Origin: an uncultured Paraglaciecola sp.
GTDB taxonomy: Bacteria > Pseudomonadota > Gammaproteobacteria > Enterobacterales > Alteromonadaceae
Assembly: GCA_905479025.1 (NCBI GenBank)
Contig: CAJQKX010000597.1
Coordinates: 1-6,694, forward strand
Reading direction: 5' to 3'
DNA length: 6,694 nt
Under the pieces are notes generated by a model. The model made no database searches and was not told where the DNA came from. It worked only from the letters and a program-made list of their open reading frames with translations. The position numbers and the translations under genes were made by a program. This document shows positions 1 through 6,537 of this stretch, piece after piece. How positions within the stretch are numbered: the first letter of the stretch is position 1; every line of letters begins with the position of its first letter.

Positions 1-887
1 GTGTCCCGACCTTTTTATGGTTACTTGGACGTCCTACGGTTTGGGGCCCAATAAACCATAACGAACCAATTTCACGAGAGTATATAACTAAAGTTGACTG
101 GCTTTTAGATAGGGTGAAATGGCTTGGAAAAAGAACTGCTTGGGCTCTTGACCCCCTTCATGCATTGGCCCGCGCCAGGGCGACAATCATAATTGGTGCG
201 AATAGCTCTGTGCAACAGCGGCTGGGTATAGCTAGTAATAAATTCCATAAATTGACTACGATTGCTGCGTCGCATCCCTCGGGCGATCTAGTAACTCGCT
301 CGAGAAAAAATTTCCATATTGCGGTTGTTGGTAGACATGTAGCGATAAAGTCGGTTGATATAGCGATTAAAAGTTTTAATCGGTTTTTCGAACAATTGGA
401 GGTGAGTGAGAGAGGTAATGTTAAACTTTTTATTTTGGGGGATGGTGGGAAGCGCCCCAAATTAGAGGCTTTGTCTCGGTCATTACCATCTAGGTCAGCG
501 ATAGAGTTCGTATCATGGATTCCGCATTCTAATGTTGGTGATTTTTATGCGAATATGGACTGTTTTTTGAATTGTTCTCATGAGGGTGCAGGTGCAGTTG
601 TTGCGGAGGCTCTTTCTTACGGGTTACCCATGGTTTGTTTTGACAATTTCGGAGCCGGTGAAGCTGTTGATGAATCTTGCTCACTTAAGGTTAGTTACGG
701 CCCTATAGATTCCGTTGAGGCTCATTTTTCTATGCATTTAACTAGTCTTTATACCGATTTGGATGAGTTTATGTGCTTGTCAAAAGGCGCGTTGGAATAT
801 TTTGATGGCAACCTTAGTTGGGATGCTAAGGGAGATGTAATTTTTGGAATTTATAATAGATTATTGGAGGGACCTACAGATGTTTGA
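1..887 (+). CDS. GT4-family glycosyltransferase, 5' end cut by window
   Basis: This is probably a cytoplasmic or membrane-associated glycosyltransferase that adds one sugar to a lipid-linked O-antigen or capsule repeat unit. The reading frame is open from base 3 with no stop before the window edge, so a GTG at 114 is not the start. Upstream codons give PTVWGPINHNEP (visible residues 11-22), matching the WGP segment that ends the N-terminal Rossmann domain of GT4 enzymes. The C-terminal nucleotide-sugar-binding domain is clear: VVGRH, then FILGDGG, then HEGAGAVVAEALSYGLP, whose two glutamates (visible residues 194 and 202) form the EX7E donor-binding motif of GT-B enzymes. There are 294 visible residues, and the family norm of about 360-400 means roughly 70-100 residues lie off the left edge. 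No membrane segment is seen. The stop overlaps the next gene by 8 bp, indicating an operon. Donor and acceptor sugars cannot be read from the sequence. Confidence 0.86.
   Translation, partial: VPTFLWLLGRPTVWGPINHNEPISREYITKVDWLLDRVKWLGKRTAWALDPLHALARARATIIIGANSSVQQRLGIASNKFHKLTTIAASHPSGDLVTRSRKNFHIAVVGRHVAIKSVDIAIKSFNRFFEQLEVSERGNVKLFILGDGGKRPKLEALSRSLPSRSAIEFVSWIPHSNVGDFYANMDCFLNCSHEGAGAVVAEALSYGLPMVCFDNFGAGEAVDESCSLKVSYGPIDSVEAHFSMHLTSLYTDLDEFMCLSKGALEYFDGNLSWDAKGDVIFGIYNRLLEGPTDV
866..871 (+). promoter_or_regulatory. Shine-Dalgarno deciding the start of the 4,6-dehydratase gene
   Basis: GGAGGG lies 8 nt before the ATG at 880. This strong site, together with the protein beginning MFDNKVILVTGG as extended SDRs normally do, favours ATG 880 over an in-frame TTG at 844 that would add 12 unmatched residues. 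The site lies inside the end of the upstream glycosyltransferase gene, which fits translational coupling. Confidence 0.85.
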
Positions 888-1884
888 TAATAAAGTTATA
901 TTAGTGACAGGTGGTACAGGATCATGGGGTCACGAATTGATTGGGCAGTTACTTCGAGATTATAGCCCAAAAGAAATTAGGGTTTATTCTCGAGGTGAGC
1001 ATAAACAGGTAGGTATGAAAGCGGAATTTTCCAGCTATACTAATTTGAAATTTATCATTGGTGATATTCGTGACAAAAACATACTAAACTTTTCAATGGT
1101 TGGTGCGGATTATGTTTTTCATCTCGCTGCTCTAAAACATGTTCCGGTATGTGAGGAAAACACCTGGGAAGCTGTATTAACCAACATATATGGAACCCAA
1201 AATGTTATTGAATGTGCAATAGCAAACCGAGTTAGCAAGGTGATTGATATCTCAACTGACAAAGCAGTCGATCCCTTTAATCATTATGGCGTTACCAAGG
1301 CTTGCGCAGAAAAAATGATTGTCAATGCAAGTTTCAATTATCCAGGTGACACCAAGTTTGTATGTATTCGCGGTGGTAATGTTATCGGCACTAACGGGAG
1401 TGTGATTCCACTATTTAAGAAACAAATTTTAGAACATAATGAAATTACACTCACTGACGCGAGCATGACAAGATATCTCATGAGTACCAAAGATGCTATT
1501 GGACTCGTCTTCGAAGCCGTTCAACGTTCTGTTGGAGGCGAGATCTTTGTAATGAGGATGCCGGCAACTTCTGTTGAAAATATTGCTAAAGCTATGATTC
1601 GTTTATTTGGCAATGATAAAACATCTTCCAAGATTATAGGGAGTCGCCCTGGAGAAAAGTTGGACGAAGTCTTAGTGTCAAAAAACGAGAGTCCCTCTAC
1701 TAAAGTTATAGATGACAAACACTACGTAATACTTCCCCAAAATACTGCTGCAATAACAAACGATGATTATGGATCATTGAATAGTATTAGTACCTTGGAA
1801 TTTACCTCTAGAAATGCAGATCAGTTGTCGGTTGATCAATTAGTAACTCTTTTAAAGGATGAATCATGTTTGATGGGCGATTAA
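880..1884 (+). CDS. UDP-GlcNAc 4,6-dehydratase, PseB/FnlA/CapD-type extended SDR
   Basis: This is a cytoplasmic NAD(P)-dependent enzyme expected to convert UDP-GlcNAc to a UDP-4-keto-6-deoxy-HexNAc, the first step toward 6-deoxy amino sugars. The Rossmann motif GGTGSWG is at residues 11-17. The active-site block STDKAVDPFNHYGVTK (residues 125-140) gives D127, K128, Y136 and K140. D127/K128/Y136 have the same spacing as the Asp-Lys-Tyr of PseB. GGNVIGTNGSVIPLF, TDASMTRYLM and GSRPGEKLDEVL are further hallmarks of the polysaccharide-biosynthesis SDR family (PF02719). The length of 334 aa is normal for the short soluble form, and there is no membrane domain as in WbpM or PglF. Tyr136 argues for the PseB side, because FnlA/WbjB proteins as I recall them carry Met there, but no pseC-like aminotransferase is next door. 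It overlaps the previous gene by 8 bp and the next by 19 bp. Whether it also inverts C5 cannot be decided from sequence reading. Confidence 0.9.
   Translation: MFDNKVILVTGGTGSWGHELIGQLLRDYSPKEIRVYSRGEHKQVGMKAEFSSYTNLKFIIGDIRDKNILNFSMVGADYVFHLAALKHVPVCEENTWEAVLTNIYGTQNVIECAIANRVSKVIDISTDKAVDPFNHYGVTKACAEKMIVNASFNYPGDTKFVCIRGGNVIGTNGSVIPLFKKQILEHNEITLTDASMTRYLMSTKDAIGLVFEAVQRSVGGEIFVMRMPATSVENIAKAMIRLFGNDKTSSKIIGSRPGEKLDEVLVSKNESPSTKVIDDKHYVILPQNTAAITNDDYGSLNSISTLEFTSRNADQLSVDQLVTLLKDESCLMGD
1854..1859 (+). promoter_or_regulatory. Shine-Dalgarno of the second SDR gene
   Basis: AAAGGA sits 6 nt before the ATG at 1866, inside the last codons of the dehydratase gene. It supports starting the second SDR gene within the preceding one, with a 19-bp overlap. 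Confidence 0.75.
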
Positions 1885-2690
1885 TAGTTACGGGCCACAA
1901 AGGTTTTGTTGGTAAGAATCTTGTTGCAATGGCGAGATTCCAAGGGATTGATGTGCTTACTGTGGAGGGCGATCTTTTAGATAATACTGTTGTTACGAGG
2001 TTAACTGAAAGTATCTCAGGATCAGACGTTTTAGTTCATCTGGTTGGCACCTTCTTTGGCTCTAATTCCGAGATAATTCAAAAAAATACGTTGGTCTCAC
2101 TGGTTATCGCAAAAGTAGCCTCAGAGAATCCAAATTTGAAGGTCATATTGACATCGACCGGCGCTGTCTACGGAGATAGTGGCTCTGAACCTATAGCTGA
2201 ATCTACGGTATTGACTCCCAATACTATTTACGGGATGGCGAAAAAATGGGGAGAGGAGGCCTTCGATTTCTACATGTCTGACCCTCTCAGGCAGTTAACT
2301 ATTTTTAGGCTACCTTCTCTGTATGGACCCGGCAATCAAATCGGTGTAATTGCTAGATTCATTAGATCCATTAAGGAAACTGGTTCTCTTACGCTCCATG
2401 GAACGGGAGGACAACGGCGTAGCTTCCTCCATGTCGAAGATCTATGTGAAGCGATATTGAATAATGCAAAATCTTCTGTGGTAGGGACGTTTAATCTATC
2501 AGAGCCTGTGTCTTATAGTCTGTCAGAGATTGTTCAGATCCTAAAGTGTCATGCCTCAGTCAGTGTCATAAATGTGTCAGCAGTAAATACTCTCGATAGC
2601 ATGGTACTTGATGCTAGCAGTTATTGTTCCTTAGTTGGGACGAATCCTTCTAGATCGGTTAAAAAGTTTATCGAAAAACAGCTTGGTTGA
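1866..2690 (+). CDS. NAD-dependent epimerase/dehydratase-family sugar reductase or epimerase
   Basis: This is an extended short-chain dehydrogenase acting on a nucleotide sugar, presumably the 4-keto product of the dehydratase encoded just upstream. The nucleotide-binding motif TGHKGFVG is at residues 9-16. LTSTGAVYGDSG (residues 95-106) carries the catalytic Ser/Thr region, and YGMAK (122-126) is the YxxxK catalytic pair. FRLPSLYGPGNQ (147-158) and GGQRRSFLHVEDLC (181-194) are substrate-side motifs typical of GalE/RmlB/Fcl-like proteins. At 274 aa it is somewhat shorter than the usual 300-340 aa, like several 4-ketoreductases. Pairing with a 4,6-dehydratase recalls the FnlA-FnlB/WbvB-WbvR arrangement for UDP-L-6-deoxy-HexNAc sugars or the reductase of UDP-QuiNAc synthesis. 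The exact product is an inference, and a C2-epimerase that would complete the FnlC/WbvD-type route is absent from the window. The gene is intact, with its start overlapping the preceding stop. Confidence 0.87.
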   Translation: MFDGRLIVTGHKGFVGKNLVAMARFQGIDVLTVEGDLLDNTVVTRLTESISGSDVLVHLVGTFFGSNSEIIQKNTLVSLVIAKVASENPNLKVILTSTGAVYGDSGSEPIAESTVLTPNTIYGMAKKWGEEAFDFYMSDPLRQLTIFRLPSLYGPGNQIGVIARFIRSIKETGSLTLHGTGGQRRSFLHVEDLCEAILNNAKSSVVGTFNLSEPVSYSLSEIVQILKCHASVSVINVSAVNTLDSMVLDASSYCSLVGTNPSRSVKKFIEKQLG

Positions 2691-2742
2691 TCATTGTGAA
2701 GAGATGAAATTGGTACTGGTACTTAACTAGATAGGTTCACGA

Positions 2743-3807
2743 ATGAAAGTAGCGATAATTGGCATTATCGGAGTCTCAAAGGGCTATGGCGGATTTGAAA
2801 CTCTCGCAGAAAATTTAATAGGAGATGGCTCACCAATAACTACTGTCTATTGCTCTAGCTCCTATTTTAATGAAAAGATCAAGCGCTATAAAGATACGCA
2901 CTTGGTGTATGTTCCGTTGAATTCAAAAGGATTGACAAAGGTTTTTCATACTACCTTTTCTATGTTTCATGCTGGAGTATCACGCCATGATCAACTCCTG
3001 CTTTTAGGTGTCTCTGGTGGAGCCGTATTGCCGTTAATACGTTTATTTTTCCCCAGAATACGTATTATTACAAATATTGATGGTCTAGAGTGGAAGAGAG
3101 CGAAGTGGTCTTTCTTGACGCGAAAATTTCTTAAATTATCGGAATATCTAAGTTGCAAGTTTTCTCATGTAGTTATCGCTGATAACGCAGCATTGGTTGA
3201 GTATGTGGAGACGACGTATGGCTTTGTTCCCGTTGAAATTGCTTATGGTGGAGATCAGGCCCTAGCCGGTAATGCCGATTCGGCTCCGCAATCAGAGACC
3301 TTTAACGCTTTTTCGCTATGTCGCATAGTTCCAGAAAATAATGTGATGATGATTCTAGGGGCTTTCTCTCTGTCCCAAAAGCGGCTTACATTTGTGGGTA
3401 ACTGGAATGACAGTCGCTATGGATTGAAGCTCAAAGAGCAGTATTCCAAGTTCCCGAATATAGAGCTTTTAGATCCTATTTTTGATCTTAGTTTATTATA
3501 CAAATTGAGATCAAAGTGCCATGTCTATATTCACGGGCACTCGGTTGGTGGGACCAACCCCGCATTGGTTGAAATGATGCATTTTGGAAAGCCAATTTAT
3601 GCCTATAACTGTAGTTACAATATCGCTACGCTAGAAAATCAGGGGCAATTTTTCAGTAACGCAGAAGAATTGGGACGGTTACTCAAAAGAGGCCCGAAAT
3701 CAGATGTTAATCGGGGCCATGAGATCAAAAAGATAGCAAGCAAAAGATATACCTGGGAAGTCGTTCGCAATGAGTATTTTTCTCTACTTTCTGAAAGGAA
3801 TACATAA
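2743..3807 (+). CDS. DUF1972-type glycosyltransferase (Cps2T/WchF-like, possible rhamnosyltransferase)
   Basis: This is a GT-B glycosyltransferase for polysaccharide repeat-unit assembly. The N-terminus MKVAIIGIIGVSKGYGGFET (residues 1-20) matches the DUF1972 signature with GYGGFET. TNIDGLEWKRAKW (110-122) matches the hallmark NxDGxEWKRxKW segment, and YIHGHSVGGTNPALVEMMHFGKP (starting at residue 262) is the donor-site region, with Ser267 where many relatives have Glu and Glu277 retained. The length of 354 aa is normal. AGG at 2733-2735 lies 7 nt before the ATG. A 52-bp gap separates it from the upstream SDR gene. It holds a GGTACT doublet at about 2712-2723 and no clear promoter or terminator. 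Characterised relatives such as pneumococcal Cps2T/WchF transfer L-rhamnose, and directly downstream lie the ruins of a dTDP-rhamnose operon. The gene itself has no disabling mutation. Substrate remains an inference. Confidence 0.88.
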   Translation: MKVAIIGIIGVSKGYGGFETLAENLIGDGSPITTVYCSSSYFNEKIKRYKDTHLVYVPLNSKGLTKVFHTTFSMFHAGVSRHDQLLLLGVSGGAVLPLIRLFFPRIRIITNIDGLEWKRAKWSFLTRKFLKLSEYLSCKFSHVVIADNAALVEYVETTYGFVPVEIAYGGDQALAGNADSAPQSETFNAFSLCRIVPENNVMMILGAFSLSQKRLTFVGNWNDSRYGLKLKEQYSKFPNIELLDPIFDLSLLYKLRSKCHVYIHGHSVGGTNPALVEMMHFGKPIYAYNCSYNIATLENQGQFFSNAEELGRLLKRGPKSDVNRGHEIKKIASKRYTWEVVRNEYFSLLSERNT

Positions 3808-3860
3808 ATCAGGCAAATATTTATGATCATTCTATTTAGGATACAAATTAGCGTTAAGCT

Positions 3861-3940
3861 ATGAAAATTCTGGTTACTGGAGGGATGGAATTTAGCGAGT
3901 CTGCAATTATTCGATACCTCCTGAACGATACTGCTCATTC
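3861..3940 (+). pseudogene. rmlB: rmlB 5' remnant (dTDP-glucose 4,6-dehydratase), truncated
   Basis: The ATG at 3861 opens MKILVTGG followed by a diverged stretch, then [15 protein letters not shown]. This is the recognisable N-terminus of RmlB, whose usual form is MKILVTGGAGFIGSAxIRxxxxxT. Only about 27 codons survive of a normal ~350. The GxxGxxG NAD-binding glycines are already lost (GMEFSE in place of GAGFIG). After about base 3940 the RmlB match stops and the sequence continues as RmlC in another frame, so an internal deletion has fused the two. The reading frame runs on as nonsense to a TAG at 4005-4007. The 53 bp before it (3808-3860), after the glycosyltransferase stop, show no good Shine-Dalgarno near the ATG. 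It is not a functional gene. Confidence 0.77.
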
Positions 3941-4314
3941 TCGCGTTCATCAAAATGCGTATTGCGTGGGTTGCACTTTCAAAAAACCAAACCTCAGGGT
4001 AACCTAGTTAGTATCGTTAGAGGTGAGGTCTTTGATGTGGCAGTCGATATACGTCAAGGATCACCAACCTTTGGTCAATGATAAGCTGTAATTCTCTCAG
4101 AAAACAATAAAACTCAATTCTCGGTGCCGCCTTGCTTTTCTCATGGTTATGTAATTCTTTCACGTACAGCTGGTTTTGAATATAACTGTACTGATTATTA
4201 TGATCCTTCAGATAAAGAGATAATTTGGTGGCATGATCCTTTTTTAAATATTCCTTTGGCCCGAGAGTAATCAAAAGTTGTTGGAAAAAATTCAAATTCC
4301 GTGACATTGGCTAA
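3935..4314 (+). pseudogene. rmlC: rmlC remnant (dTDP-4-keto-rhamnose 3,5-epimerase), N-truncated with stops
   Basis: Read in the frame of base 3947, this gives [20 protein letters not shown], then [25 protein letters not shown]. Two consecutive stops (TGA 4079-4081, TAA 4082-4084) stand where RmlC has Trp and usually Tyr or another aromatic. The same frame then resumes as AVILSENNKTQFSVPPCFSH, GYVILSRTAGFEY, CTDYYDPSDKEIIWWHDP and LNIP. These are the successive conserved blocks of RmlC, including the RGLHxQ active-site His. A third stop lies at 4268-4270. Beyond it, a possible C-terminus reading KFRDIG ends at TAA 4312-4314 after a further frame change. The first ~50-60 residues are missing, replaced by the rmlB fragment. 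Family identity is very clear by eye. The enzyme cannot be made in full. Confidence 0.93.
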
Positions 4315-4322
4315 TTTAAAAT

Positions 4323-5190
4323 AATAAAATTCTTGTTTTAGGATGTAAAGGCCAACTGTGTAGATTCCTAAACAATCAGCTAAAAACCAAAGGGCATTGT
4401 GTTATATATACCTTTCGTGAGCACATCGATATTTCTGTTTTTAAGGAACCAAAAGAACAATATTTTCGAGATTTCCTCTAATGTTGTTATTAATGCGAGT
4501 ACCTAAACCGCGGTTGATAAGTCTTAAGAAGACCAAGAAGCGGCGTACCTCATAAATTCTTTAGGAATAAAACATATAGACAATATTTAAGGGCCTTTTA
4601 GTAATTTGTTGATCCATTTTTCAAAGGATTGTGTTTTGATGGAAAGTCTGAAGCACCCTACAAAGACGCCGATAAAAATAATCTTCAATGTATCTATGGA
4701 GTAACTAAGCTTAAAAAGGTGAGTTGAAAATTCACATCTCAGGTTGTAAACATAGGATCATTTGAACTGTATGGATATCTAGTCAGTATGAAAATAAAGT
4801 CCTAAAAACGATATTGCGTCGTGGAGTAGAGCGTGATCAGTTTAGTATTGTGGAATGGCGAAGTTGGTCGCCCAACTTATACCCAAGATATAGTAGTAGT
4901 GGTCGCTATTTCACCGCAGCTAAACGCATGTGACGAGATAATAGGTGCATATCATTACTGTTGTGATTCGGCATATTGTTGGTTTGAGTTCGCTCAGGAA
5001 ACTTTTGGTAGTTAAATAATCATTGTCAAAGTATTGTTACGACCCCCAAAAAAACATTTCAGCAGAATAATATTCTTCTCATGAAAATTGGCCTAAAATT
5101 TCAGTGCTGGACAATAGGATTCTGCTCTTAAATTGTTATATTTTTTCGTCCGGCTAGAAGGATAGTATCGTTACAGTTTTTATAAAATGT
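4323..5190 (+). pseudogene. rmlD: rmlD remnant (dTDP-4-dehydrorhamnose reductase), multiply frameshifted
   Basis: Nearly full-length RmlD can be pieced together from five frame segments. They are KILVLGCKGQLCRFLN (from 4326, start codon lost, one G of the GxxGxxG mutated to C), KNNIFEISSNVVINAS and TAVDKS then EDQEAAYLINSLGIKHI (from ~4456), DGKSEAPYKDADKNNLQCIY plus GVTK (from 4638, so YxxxK is preserved), GELKIHISGCKHRII then TVWISSQYENKVLKTILRRG and VERDQFSIV (from 4718), and GEVGRPTYTQDI to AYHYC and WFEFAQETFG (to 5015). A last patch, PKISVLDNR (5092-5118), matches the RmlD C-terminal SVLDN block. LEG near 5154-5162 may be the very end. Frameshifts fall near 4450-4456, 4636, 4713-4718 and 4850-4853. 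In-frame stops are at 4504, 4525, 4588 and 4763. In the last step of dTDP-L-rhamnose synthesis RmlD reduces the 4-keto sugar, but this copy is dead. It explains most of the apparent gap up to 5236, and bases 5191-5236 show nothing more. Confidence 0.93.
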
Positions 5191-5236
5191 ATGTATGACT
5201 AAGTAATTAAAAATTATGCTTTAGGTCTATTTATTT

Positions 5237-6537
5237 ATGAATAATCTCATTCTTTTAGAATTAAACGAAATAAATTTTGATGCAGTTAGCTTTTACATTG
5301 CAAGAGGTAAGTATCTGCCTGGTTTTAAAAAGCTTATCCAAAAAGGCATTGTGACTACTGAATCTGAGCCTAAATATGAAAATATTGAGCCTTGGATTCA
5401 ATGGCCATCAGTTCATACCGGAAAAACCTTCGATGAACATAACGTGTTTAGATTGGGTGATTTCGTCAATTCATCTGATGGGCAGTTTTTTGAGAAAGTT
5501 GAAAGCGCAGGTTTTTCCGTAGGGGCTATAAGCCCTATGAATGCGTCTAATCAGCTTATAAACCCAGCATATTTTATACCTGATCCTTGGACGAAAACCC
5601 CCTGTGATGAAAGTTTTTTTAGCAACAGTATCTCCGACGCGATTGTTCAGGCTGTAAATGATAACTCGCAGTCAAAGTTAACCTTTAACACCATATTTAA
5701 CTTGGGCTTGGCTTTTTTTGCGCTTGTTCAGCCAACTCGTTATATCCCAATGGTTAATATGCCATAAAAACTCTGCGTAAACCCTGGAGAAAAGCGTTGT
5801 TTTTGGATATGTTGTTGTATGAAATACACAAAACTTTGTTTAAAAGAAAAAATCCTAATTTCTCAACATTGTTTTTAAATGCGGGTGCGCATATTCAGCA
5901 CCATTACTTTTTTAATTCACCATTTGTTCACTCGTCAGAGTTGAAAAACCCTGCTTGGTATATTGGAAAAGACGATGATCCTTTTTTAGAAATGATTATG
6001 GTCTACGACGATATGTTAACCGATCTTATTAGCCTGCCAAAAACGGAGGTTATTGTTGCCACGGGGCTTTCGCAGAAGCCATATGACCAGTTAAAATTCT
6101 ACTATCGCCTGAATAATCATGCATCATTCTTAAAAGAGATGGGTATAGAATTTGTTGATGTTATACCCAGAATGACACGAGATTTCCTGGTTTCATTTGA
6201 TACTTCAGAGCAGGCATTGCTAGCAGAGCGGCAGTTATCAAAAATTCTTGTAAATAATGAGGTCAAATTATTTGAAGAGATAGATAATAGGGGTAAAGAT
6301 ATTTTTGTGGTGTTGACCTATCCATCTGAAATTACAAATAAAACCATAATTTCCTATTCAGGAAATGAATCGCCTTTGGGTGATCTAGTGTCTTTTGTGG
6401 CAATCAAAAATGGCGAACATCAGAGTAAAGGTTTTGCATATTTTTCTGACGGTGTATCAGAGTTTGCACCTCCACGAGGTAGTCATGTGTCCAAGATTCA
6501 TGACTCTGTTCTGCAGTTCTTTGGTATTCCCAGTTAA
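5237..6537 (+). pseudogene. Alkaline-phosphatase-superfamily-like protein, split by one frameshift
   Basis: Two adjoining frames make one protein of about 433 residues. Bases 5237-5767 encode residues 1-176 and end at TAA. The second half is open from 5758 in the next frame and ends at TAA 6535-6537. Adding one base in the CC at 5762-5763 would restore NMPIKTLRKPWRK across the joint. The N-terminus LILLELNEINFDAV and the block PWIQWPSVHTGKTFDEHNVF (residues 52-71) resemble the first metal-ligand strand and nucleophile loop of type I phosphodiesterase/nucleotide pyrophosphatase proteins. LNAGAHIQHHYF, VIVATGLSQKPYD and the C-terminal RGSHVSKIHDSVLQFFGIP fall where DxxxH, DHG and the last His would be. 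Several canonical ligands are absent (Asn for the first Asp, ATGLSQ for SDHG), so enzyme activity is doubtful even in the unbroken form. No signal peptide is evident. A weak AGG lies 11 nt before the ATG. Its place in the locus suggests a role in modifying glycans, but no function is known to me. Confidence 0.72.

Noticed and set aside
844..879. TTG 844 as start of the 4,6-dehydratase
   Set aside because: ATG 880 has a strong GGAGGG at ideal spacing and gives the normal SDR N-terminus. The extra 12 residues match nothing.
114..887. GTG 114 as the real start of the first glycosyltransferase
   Set aside because: The frame is open to the window edge and the upstream codons encode the family's WGP motif, so the gene is simply truncated by the window.
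3639..3953. A 104-residue minus-strand ORF overlapping the end of the glycosyltransferase
   Set aside because: It lies antisense to the DUF1972 gene and the rmlB remnant, with no family resemblance.
4017..4307. A 96-residue minus-strand ORF in the gap
   Set aside because: It is antisense to the rmlC remnant, whose plus-strand reading matches a known family block by block. The minus reading matches nothing I recognise.
4833..5015. A separate 60-residue small gene
   Set aside because: Its residues from GEVGRPTYTQDI on are the C-terminal part of RmlD. It is one frame segment of the rmlD pseudogene.
3808..5236. A novel non-coding RNA or regulatory island
   Set aside because: The stretch is explained by collinear RmlB, RmlC and RmlD remnants. 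No repeats, CRISPR-like units or strong hairpins were seen.
5755..5770. Programmed -1 ribosomal frameshift
   Set aside because: No X-XXY-YYZ slippery site precedes the stop in the zero frame, and the A-run comes after it. An indel is simpler.
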